The position numbers and the translations under genes are program-made. The notes beneath the pieces are model-generated. The model did not search any database. It worked only from the letters and a program-made list of their open reading frames with translations, and was not told where the DNA came from. DNA of 8,859 nt from JAKBCQ01 sp021807585 (GTDB lineage Bacteria; Planctomycetota; Planctomycetia; Isosphaerales; Isosphaeraceae). Below, one piece after another: positions 1-6,076 of the stretch; positions within the stretch are counted from its first letter, which is position 1; each line of letters starts with the position of its first letter. The DNA lies in contig DAHWFG010000127.1 in assembly GCA_027325115.1 (NCBI GenBank), forward strand, positions 1 through 8,859, given 5' to 3'.

Positions 1-1703
1 TCAAACGGATGATCATGACATTTATTGCAAGAGAATCGAACGCCCAGGAACAATTGCGTCGCGTTCTCAAGCGCAACCGAAGGCTCTTTCGACGCGCGGA
101 AATAATTCACCGGCGGATTGTCGTAAGAACTTCCCTGCGCCGCGACAATCGTCCGAACAATCTCGTCGTAAGGCGCGTTCTTGGCGACCGCCTCCTCGAT
201 CCAGCGGACGAACGCCCACGTCCCCTTCTCTCCCATCAACTTCCGGTTCACCTGAAACAAATCGGCCCACTTATGCGTCCAGTGCGCCGTGAACTCGGCG
301 CTCGCGATCAGCTCGTCGATCACGCGATCACGCTTCGTCCGCGAATCGGTCGGATCCGCGAGAAACACGCGAATCCGTTCCGGAGTCGGCGGCAATCCCG
401 TCAGATCAAGCGATACCCGCCGCAAATACTCGGCGTCGCCGCACTCGGGTGAAGGAAGAATCTTCACTTTCTCAAGTTTCTTGTTTACAAATTTGTCTAT
501 ATAATTGTATTCGGGCATGGGGGACCAGACGAAGCCGGTTCGATCCCCCATCACCGTCAGGTTGTCGACGCCGAAAACCCCCTCGTAGCGGATCAAAATC
601 GACGCCTCGCCGCGGCGCACCGCGGTCACGCTCCCGGCGCTCGAAACCGTCGCGATATCGGGAACGCTGCTCGAATAAATCGCGTCGAGCGTGACGTCGC
701 GCGTCGATCCGTCGGGATAATGCGCAAAAACTACCAATTGTTGAGACTGCTCGGGTTTTGATAAGTCGATCGAAGGCGGGTAAACCTCGAGCGACGCGAC
801 CCGCGCCGTTTTACCGAAATCGCTCCGAACCCCCTCGGCGATCCAATCGCGGAGGATCGCATAAGCCGGCGAATCGGGGTCGAGAACGTAACCCCCCTCG
901 TGCGGCACCGCCGCGGTCGGCTTGAGCAACATCAGGCTCTGCTCGGGCGCCGAACGATTGAACCGCCTTCCCGCCAAATCATCAACCAATTGAAGATAAT
1001 CAAAATCAGGATCGTACCCGCGCAGACTGAGCTTGAATCCCTTCTTCCCCTTCGCCGATCCGTGACACGTCCCCGCGTTGCATCCCACCCTCGAGATCAC
1101 CGGCATCACGTCGCGAATAAAACTCACGGGTTCCGCATGTTCACTTTTCTGAACGATAACGGGTATGTCGGCGGACCGACCTCCGGCTCGGATCGTGAGC
1201 GTGTAAACGCCGTTCTTCTTTGCGTGGAGAAAGCCCGCCGAATCGACCGTGAATCCGTCTCCGCTCGGCTCGTAAACCGCGGTTGGAGTGAGATCGACCC
1301 GCGAACCGTCTGCGAGCGTTCCCGTCACGATCAACCGTCGCGCGTCGCGCCGACCCGCTAGGTCGATCTTGGGCGGATACACGACGATCGAAGCCGCTTC
1401 AACACGTGTTTGTTTTCTTTCGGGTTGATCTTTCGTCTCGGCGGGCTTCGCTTGAGCCGGCTCGCTCGGCTTCGCCACGCTTTTTGGCTCGGCGGGCTTC
1501 GCCTGAGCCGGCTCGTTCGGCTTCGCCACGCTTTTTGGCTCGGCGGGCTTCGCCTGAGCCGGCTCGCTCGGCTTGACCGCGGCGGGAGGGTCGATCGCGA
1601 ACGCCCTTTCAACGCACAACAGAACCGACGGAAAGGCCAGCGCGGTCAGCGCGATTCGCGCGATCGCATCGTGTGTTTGTCGTCGGCCGGTGTGTTTTCG
1701 CAT
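1..1703 (-). CDS. DUF1549-type planctomycete cytochrome/Ig-like protein, 3' end beyond window
   Basis: An open frame runs from ATG at 1703 through the left edge with no stop; 567 full codons are visible. The N-terminus is an export signal (basic start, then IALTALAFPSVLLCV, likely cleavage after ERAFA). Residues 41-100 are a Pro/Ala/Lys/Glu-rich linker made of 17-residue repeats. Residues about 101-185 look like a bacterial Ig-like domain. Residues about 195-295 are a planctomycete cytochrome-like domain with C208-NAGT-C213-H214, a CX4CH motif, followed by KGFKLSLRGYDP. A second Ig-like module spans about 303-385. A DUF1549 domain begins near 398 (YIDKFVNKKL, RRVSLDLTGLPPTPERI) and reaches C559-NK-C562-HDHPF at the edge. 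In this family a DUF1553 domain normally follows and is probably out of view. The start is supported by an AAGGTGA Shine-Dalgarno six bases upstream. It is last of three same-strand genes, 94 bases after the PPC gene. Family membership is firm; the reaction and substrate are unknown, and an exported redox role is inference. Confidence 0.9.
   Translation of the reverse strand, partial: MRKHTGRRQTHDAIARIALTALAFPSVLLCVERAFAIDPPAAVKPSEPAQAKPAEPKSVAKPNEPAQAKPAEPKSVAKPSEPAQAKPAETKDQPERKQTRVEAASIVVYPPKIDLAGRRDARRLIVTGTLADGSRVDLTPTAVYEPSGDGFTVDSAGFLHAKKNGVYTLTIRAGGRSADIPVIVQKSEHAEPVSFIRDVMPVISRVGCNAGTCHGSAKGKKGFKLSLRGYDPDFDYLQLVDDLAGRRFNRSAPEQSLMLLKPTAAVPHEGGYVLDPDSPAYAILRDWIAEGVRSDFGKTARVASLEVYPPSIDLSKPEQSQQLVVFAHYPDGSTRDVTLDAIYSSSVPDIATVSSAGSVTAVRRGEASILIRYEGVFGVDNLTVMGDRTGFVWSPMPEYNYIDKFVNKKLEKVKILPSPECGDAEYLRRVSLDLTGLPPTPERIRVFLADPTDSRTKRDRVIDELIASAEFTAHWTHKWADLFQVNRKLMGEKGTWAFVRWIEEAVAKNAPYDEIVRTIVAAQGSSYDNPPVNYFRASKEPSVALENATQLFLGVRFSCNKCHDHPF
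1445..1574 (-). repeat. 51-bp tandem repeat (about 2.5 copies) in the DUF1549 gene
   Basis: Two full 51-base units (1445-1495 and 1496-1546) differ at two positions by my alignment, and a partial third unit follows to about 1574. The period is a multiple of three, so each unit encodes 17 residues (EPAQAKPAEPKSVAKPN or the same ending in S) and the frame is kept. The unit lies just after the signal peptide and forms a charged, proline-rich spacer before the first Ig-like domain. Near-identity at DNA level points to recent duplication by slippage or unequal exchange, and copy number may vary between strains. Confidence 0.93.
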
Positions 1704-1709
1704 GTCAAT

Positions 1710-1716
1710 TCACCTT
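1710..1716 (-). promoter_or_regulatory. Ribosome binding site of the DUF1549 gene
   Basis: On the minus strand AAGGTGA lies six bases before ATG at 1703. It pairs well with the 16S rRNA 3' end and is the strongest Shine-Dalgarno I see in the window. It fixes this start, which also gives a normal signal peptide. I see no convincing promoter or terminator in the 94-base gap upstream, so this gene is probably read from the operon transcript. Confidence 0.75.
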
Positions 1717-1797
1717 ATCGATCGGAAAGGATCGGCCGCGAGTCGCCATTCATGCATCATGACGTCTTCGAAGCGATCGTGCGAGTCGAACGTTCCA

Positions 1798-4128
1798 TTA
1801 TTTGGAGGCCTGCGAAACGGGCGGCGGTTTGACGACCGTCGCCTTCACTGTGATATCCGGAATTAAGTAATCTTTTGTTTGTTTACGCCCGTCGACGTCG
1901 GTCGCTCCGCGGAGCAGCAATGAAAACTCCCCAGGCGCGGCTTGGGGAGCGGCCGAAAGCTTGATCTGGGCGACCGATTCGCCGGGACCGAGCTTCGCAG
2001 GGGTGACGACGATATGCGCCGGCAGGCTCCCCTCGGACGCGATCCGCACTTCCCCCTGAAACGGTGCTTGCCGACGCACCACGCCGAACAACATCGTTTC
2101 ACCGCCGACGACAACCGTCGGATTCGGCGTCAACAGTTCGAAGGAAAACGGCCGCACCACCTGCGCCGCGACGGGGGGCGCCAAAATCGTTTCGTCGCGG
2201 CCGTTGAATCGCGTCTTCGCGGTGATTTGAAGGCTCGCGTCGATCAGCGCCGCGTTGGGGTCGATGACGCCGAAATCGAGCGTCGCTTGATTTTGTCCCG
2301 CGGCGATTGTCGCGTTTCCGCCGCCGATTCCCGGCGGTAGGCCCGCGGTCGTCAAGTTGATCGGCTCGTTAAACCCGCCGCGGCGGGTCGCGTTCACCGT
2401 CAGCTTCGCCGATTGCCCGTGAATGAACTTGAAATTCTCCGTGTCGGCCGCGAGCGCGACGGGAGGGCCGGCGCCGATCGCCGCGACGAGTTCGGTCGGA
2501 CGTTGCGGCGGATAAGGCGTTCCGTCGCCGCCAAGCCTCGCCTTGCGGCGAAGCGGTCGACTCGGCGAGCCCGTCGTCCCCCAGATCTCAAGTGGAAAGA
2601 GCCGCGACGCCGCGGACGCGTCCGCGGCGATCGAGAGCGTCCCGGTCGCCGCGCCCGCCGGAATGAACCCCCCCGAAGCCGTAATCCCCGCTAACTCATA
2701 AGGAACGCTCAACTGGATCGCGTCGTTAAACCCGCGACGATCGACCCGCACCGCGACATTCGTCGTTCCTCCCGCGGGAATCGTGATCGCCGCGCCGTCG
2801 ACGATCAGTTGGAATTCCGATGTTTCCGCATATGCTTTAAGTTGATAGCCGTAACGGACGCCCCCCTGTTTGGTCAAATCAGAAACGCTCACGACGATCT
2901 CATCGACCCCCGCCGGAACCGTGAAATTGAGCTTGGGATCGATCCCCGCGCCGTCGTCGGCCTCGGCGAGCAAGCCGCCGTCGGGCTTGGCGATCCGCAA
3001 CAATCCGTCGAGCCTCGATCCCAACCGCGAAGCGAGCACCTCGAAAACAAGCGTCCGACCGGGAGTCACACGGATCTTGTACCGATCAACCTGACCCGGC
3101 GCCGATATCCTACCGTTCATCGCGGCGCCGAACGTCCAGGGATGAATCGCCGCGAGTTCGGGCTCGATTTCCTGAGGCGTATCGGTCAGCGTAATCCGAA
3201 ACGGCCCGCCGACCGCGGGCGCCGGGGGCGAAACCCACGTCCACGCGAACGCCTCGTCACTCGGCACACGCATTGACGTTTTGATGATTTGATCCGAACC
3301 GATCCCCGCGAAAGCCAAATCGATTCGCGAGCCGCGCTGCGCGAACATCGGAAAAACCTCGTCGACCGCTTGATTCGACGCGATCTTGAGCCGATAAATC
3401 GGATCCCCCTCGCCCGCGAACCGAATATCATTCAAAACCGCGATGTAATCGCCGTCGGCGGGGGCCTGAAACGTCAGCCGACGGTCGCCGCGATCGAGCG
3501 TGATCGATTCGCGATCACCTGCGATCTGGATGCCGTTGATATCAAAAATCGTTAAAACGGGGTCGAGCCCGCCGCCAAGCCTTCTCGCCTCGACTTCAAC
3601 CGCGAACGTCTCCCCCTTTTTGGCGTGAAAACGAAAGTGATCACGGTCCGATCCCCCGCATGAGCCCACAATCGTCAACGGAGGTGCGACGGGCTGAGCC
3701 GCGGGAAATTCGTCGTTCGGCTCGCGTTCGCCGATCTCGGGCCGATCCCCCAGGACGATCATCATTCGACCCGTCAGTCCGTCCACCGTCCTCGCCTGAA
3801 TCGAATAATAACCCGTCGCCGCGGTCGCCGGAGTGATCAGCGGAAAGCTGATTTTATTGGGATCCTCCACTTTGATCGCACCGATCGTACCGGGAAGGTT
3901 CGTGAGGATTTCCACATCGCCGCGACCGATCGCCTCGCCGGTAAGAACAATCGTCGTCGGCGTTCCGCGAGGAAAACCGCGCGGTTGAACGCTTGAAAGA
4001 ACCGGAGGAGCGCCGTAAGCGATCGTCGCATTCGCAAAAATCATGATCGCGAGCCAAACCGAACCCGGCCCCGCCGGCCTTCGCTCGGCTTGCATCAAAT
4101 CAAAATAATCATTACATTTATTCATCAT
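1798..4128 (-). CDS. Secreted PPC-domain protein (bacterial pre-peptidase C-terminal repeats)
   Basis: This is a 776-residue exported protein with no recognisable enzyme domain. A hydrophobic signal core (VWLAIMIFANATIAYG, about residues 24-39) precedes the mature start near APPVLSS. Residues 43-125 look like an IPT/Ig-like module (VQPRGFPRGTPTTIVLTG). A first PPC domain spans about 135-251 (EREPNDE, DRDHFRFHAKKGETFAVEVEA, LDPVLTIFD, YIAVLND, YRLKI). A second, more diverged one spans about 329-433 (GRISAPGQVDRYKIRVTPGR). The remainder to about 768 is Ig-like beta-sandwich sequence with recurring R-R-G-F-N-[DE]-x-I motifs. PPC domains usually accompany secreted peptidases, but here none is present, as is common in planctomycetes. 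A binding or structural role in the cell envelope is inference. The start is uncertain: ATG 4128 has a weak GGA upstream; ATG 4095 gives a more typical signal peptide without a Shine-Dalgarno; TTG 4164 directly abuts the preceding TGA. It is the middle gene of the operon. Confidence 0.88.
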   Translation of the reverse strand: MMNKCNDYFDLMQAERRPAGPGSVWLAIMIFANATIAYGAPPVLSSVQPRGFPRGTPTTIVLTGEAIGRGDVEILTNLPGTIGAIKVEDPNKISFPLITPATAATGYYSIQARTVDGLTGRMMIVLGDRPEIGEREPNDEFPAAQPVAPPLTIVGSCGGSDRDHFRFHAKKGETFAVEVEARRLGGGLDPVLTIFDINGIQIAGDRESITLDRGDRRLTFQAPADGDYIAVLNDIRFAGEGDPIYRLKIASNQAVDEVFPMFAQRGSRIDLAFAGIGSDQIIKTSMRVPSDEAFAWTWVSPPAPAVGGPFRITLTDTPQEIEPELAAIHPWTFGAAMNGRISAPGQVDRYKIRVTPGRTLVFEVLASRLGSRLDGLLRIAKPDGGLLAEADDGAGIDPKLNFTVPAGVDEIVVSVSDLTKQGGVRYGYQLKAYAETSEFQLIVDGAAITIPAGGTTNVAVRVDRRGFNDAIQLSVPYELAGITASGGFIPAGAATGTLSIAADASAASRLFPLEIWGTTGSPSRPLRRKARLGGDGTPYPPQRPTELVAAIGAGPPVALAADTENFKFIHGQSAKLTVNATRRGGFNEPINLTTAGLPPGIGGGNATIAAGQNQATLDFGVIDPNAALIDASLQITAKTRFNGRDETILAPPVAAQVVRPFSFELLTPNPTVVVGGETMLFGVVRRQAPFQGEVRIASEGSLPAHIVVTPAKLGPGESVAQIKLSAAPQAAPGEFSLLLRGATDVDGRKQTKDYLIPDITVKATVVKPPPVSQASK

Positions 4129-4164
4129 AAGAATCCAGGGAGCTTCGACCCCAAGCGTTTTCAA

Positions 4165-5583
4165 TCAATTCGACGCGTGTGCAATCGTGCGGGGTTTATC
4201 GATCTGGACCGGGACGAACGCTTTTTGAAGTTTACCCGACGCGACGTCGAAGAGCCGGACCGAGCCGTCAAATCCCCCCGTCGCGACGGATTTGCCGTCG
4301 GGAGCGAACGCGATCGCGTAAACGCCCCCTTCGTGTCCCGCAAGCGTTTGCCGGCGAACGCCGTCGGAAAGCTGATAAATCCGAACCTCGCCTCCCACGC
4401 CGCCGACCCCGATCGAGCCGCCGTCGGGCGCGAAAGCGACCGCCGAGATCGGTCCCGGTTGGGTCTCAAACGCGCGGATCAAATTGAAATCTGTATAATT
4501 CATATCCCGAGCCTGAGTGCGAAAAATCTTATATAAACGAGGAATCCGTTCGTCGCCGCCGATCACCACCTGGTTGTCTTTGGGATGTCGAGCCAACACC
4601 TTGAGCTCGCCGTAATTCTTGCCGATATCGTCGATGAACGAACCCGTCGCGGCCTCGGTCAATTTGAGTGCGCCGTCGCGCCCCAACGTGATTAAATGCT
4701 TACCGTCAAGTGAGAAGGTCGTCCCGAACACCCAGTCGGCGTGATGATCGATCCTCAACGTCTCGCGCCCCGATTTGACCTCGACGACACGCGCCGAATT
4801 ATCGGCGCAACCGAAAGCGAACTTCGATCCATCGGGGGTAAAAGCGCCTCCGTACAACGTGTCGTAACTCGACCGTACCGCCCCTCTCAACTTATATGTT
4901 TTCGCGTCCCAAAACTGGACCTCGCCGAATCGCCCCGGCGACCCGCCGACGCACGCCAAAATCGCTCCGTCGGACGAATAAACAAGCGCCTCGATCCGCT
5001 GCGCCTCGCCGATCAATCGCTTCTCGAGCCCCGATCCATCGGCCTTATGAATCAAAATCTCTCGATATCCCGAAACAGCGAGCGACTTTCCGTCGGGACT
5101 GAAAGCGAGCGCCGTGATTAAAGGAGGAGCGGCGTAAACGGGAGGGTGATCGGCGTCGATCAGATCTTTGGCGCGCGGGGGCGTGTCGTCTTTCGCGCCC
5201 TGAAGGATCCACCGAGCAATCATCGCAACCTCGTCCGCGGGTAACGGCGGGCTGTTCGAAGGCATCGCGGGCTTCGCGCCCGAGATTTGTTCGACAAGTT
5301 CGCTTTCCTCGGGTTTGCCGGGAACGAATCCCTCGCCCGCCGATCCACCTTTGCGGATCGACTCAAACGTAGTGAGCATCAGCTTGCCGTTCATCTTGGC
5401 GGGTTGATGACATCCCTGGCATTTCCGCTGCAAAATCGGCAGCACTTGCTTATAAAAGCTGACGGGAGCGTTGGGATCGACCGCGGGCTTGTCGTTCGGC
5501 GAGGCGGCGGCGGTTCGATCGCCGAAGGCGAGCGCAACCGCGAAAACCGCCGCGGCCACCCGAAGCACGATTCGTAAACGCAT
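4165..5583 (-). CDS. Exported planctomycete cytochrome c / WD40 propeller fusion
   Basis: This 472-residue protein starts with a signal peptide (MRLRIVLRVAAAVFAVALAFG, cleavage probably near TAAAS). Residues about 35-133 form a planctomycete-type cytochrome c domain: VSFYKQVLPILQRKC leads into C55-QG-C58-H59, a standard CxxCH haem attachment site, and M107 in KPAMPSN is a plausible distal haem ligand; the domain ends with DEVAMIARWILQGA. Residues about 155-460 form a beta-propeller in which I count seven WD40-like blades with recurring F-[SAT]-[PL]-D-G-[KSG] turns; the last two (AVAFAPDGG, AIAFAPDGK) are clearest. The protein should act outside the cytoplasm, with haem attached after export; the propeller is probably a partner-binding surface. 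ATG 5583 is chosen because GGTGAG lies at proper spacing; ATG 5598 is in frame but lacks such a site. It is the first gene of the operon and precedes the PPC gene by 36 bases. Redox partner and substrate are not readable from sequence. Confidence 0.92.
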   Translation of the reverse strand: MRLRIVLRVAAAVFAVALAFGDRTAAASPNDKPAVDPNAPVSFYKQVLPILQRKCQGCHQPAKMNGKLMLTTFESIRKGGSAGEGFVPGKPEESELVEQISGAKPAMPSNSPPLPADEVAMIARWILQGAKDDTPPRAKDLIDADHPPVYAAPPLITALAFSPDGKSLAVSGYREILIHKADGSGLEKRLIGEAQRIEALVYSSDGAILACVGGSPGRFGEVQFWDAKTYKLRGAVRSSYDTLYGGAFTPDGSKFAFGCADNSARVVEVKSGRETLRIDHHADWVFGTTFSLDGKHLITLGRDGALKLTEAATGSFIDDIGKNYGELKVLARHPKDNQVVIGGDERIPRLYKIFRTQARDMNYTDFNLIRAFETQPGPISAVAFAPDGGSIGVGGVGGEVRIYQLSDGVRRQTLAGHEGGVYAIAFAPDGKSVATGGFDGSVRLFDVASGKLQKAFVPVQIDKPRTIAHASN

Positions 5584-5587
5584 AAAG

Positions 5588-5595
5588 CTCACCCT
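5588..5595 (-). promoter_or_regulatory. Ribosome binding site deciding the cytochrome/WD40 start
   Basis: The minus strand reads AGGGTGAG, then CTTT, then ATG at 5583. The GGTGA part matches the anti-Shine-Dalgarno at normal spacing. This site lies inside the codons that follow the alternative in-frame ATG at 5598, so its presence favours 5583 as the true start. Confidence 0.6.
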
Positions 5596-5652
5596 CATGA
5601 AAACGTAGTTCGTCGAGGCGGGCGTAAGGGGCGCCGAGCCGGAAGGCGGGGG

Positions 5653-5681
5653 CGATCGAGGCGAATCGACCGGCTCGATCG
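5653..5681. repeat. 8-bp inverted repeat in the leader of the cytochrome operon
   Basis: CGATCGAG at 5653-5660 is the exact reverse complement of CTCGATCG at 5674-5681, with 13 bases between. It lies about 70 bases upstream of the cytochrome/WD40 start, inside the transcript if the candidate promoter is right. It could be an operator or an RNA hairpin. However, CGATCG-type words are frequent throughout the window, so part of this symmetry may be chance. Confidence 0.45.
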
Positions 5682-5750
5682 TATCGAACCAAATCGACCG
5701 TAGGGCCGATCAAGTTCGACCCGACGCGTCAAACGCCGCGACACGAACCG

Positions 5751-5779
5751 ATTCTATATAATCAACGCGACAAAAGCAA
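5751..5779 (-). promoter_or_regulatory. Candidate sigma70-like promoter of the cytochrome operon
   Basis: On the minus strand TTGCTT (5779-5774) and TAGAAT (5756-5751) are separated by 17 bases, the ideal spacing. The -10 box matches the consensus at five of six positions; the -35 box matches only at three. Transcription would start near 5744 and leave a leader of about 160 bases before the cytochrome/WD40 gene. It is the best candidate I found in this gap; its activity is inference. Confidence 0.38.
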
Positions 5780-5821
5780 CCGTGAGGTTAAACATTGTTC
5801 GGCGGGTCCGGCGCATCGCTC

Positions 5822-5837
5822 GGCGAGGACTCTCGCC
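5822..5837. repeat. Small hairpin (6-bp stem, 4-base loop)
   Basis: GGCGAG at 5822-5827 pairs with CTCGCC at 5832-5837 around a GACT loop. No T-run follows on either strand, so an intrinsic terminator is unlikely. It lies just upstream of the candidate operon promoter and could be an operator half-site pair or chance in GC-rich DNA. Confidence 0.3.
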
Positions 5838-6076
5838 CCGCCCCATCCGACTCGTTCGGTCTCGTCGGCGGTTGAATTCCATCCAGCGTCAATCAGGAAA
5901 GAACGCGAACATGCATACGCCGCGCGACGCATCGAAGCAAACTTATTCGACCCCTGTTCCTCGATCGCATACGGCGAAATCGCGGGTCGTTCGTCGATTC
6001 AAAAACGACTTCCAACGTCGCGCATCGCCGCGATCGAAGCATGCTCGCACGACAATCTTTTTATTTACAGATCCTT

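Larger units (their letters stand above)
5584..6076. other. Non-coding stretch between helicase and cytochrome operon
   Basis: About 490 bases separate the helicase stop from the cytochrome/WD40 start. The stretch holds a candidate promoter (5751-5779), an 8-bp inverted repeat in the presumed leader (5653-5681) and a small 6-bp hairpin (5822-5837). The end next to the helicase stop is AT-rich. A plus-strand frame at 5782-6090 and a TTG-started minus-strand frame at 5450-5713 are open but lack family features and look fortuitous. I see no tRNA-like fold and no hairpin with a T-run that would end the helicase transcript. Confidence 0.6.

Noticed and set aside
1358..1832. Repetitive frames on both strands over the 51-bp repeat (Arg/Ser-rich and Leu/Arg/Gly-rich)
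   Set aside because: They mirror the tandem repeat of the DUF1549 gene; the signal peptide, ribosome site and domains all support the minus-strand frame starting at 1703.
5450..5713. 87-residue minus-strand frame overlapping the cytochrome/WD40 start
   Set aside because: It needs a TTG start and overlaps the well-supported signal peptide of the cytochrome gene in another frame. No family features.
5822..5837. Hairpin considered as an intrinsic terminator for the helicase gene
   Set aside because: The stem is only six base pairs, no T-run follows on the minus strand, and it lies about 240 bases past the stop codon.
5867..5886. Stretch resembling a tRNA T-arm in the intergenic region
   Set aside because: It lacks the GGTTCRA core and no matching acceptor, D or anticodon stems can be folded around it.
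6030..6065. AGCATGCT palindrome followed by a T-rich run on the plus strand, considered as a terminator
   Set aside because: A loopless 8-base palindrome cannot form a stable hairpin, and the T-run is on the strand opposite to the known genes.
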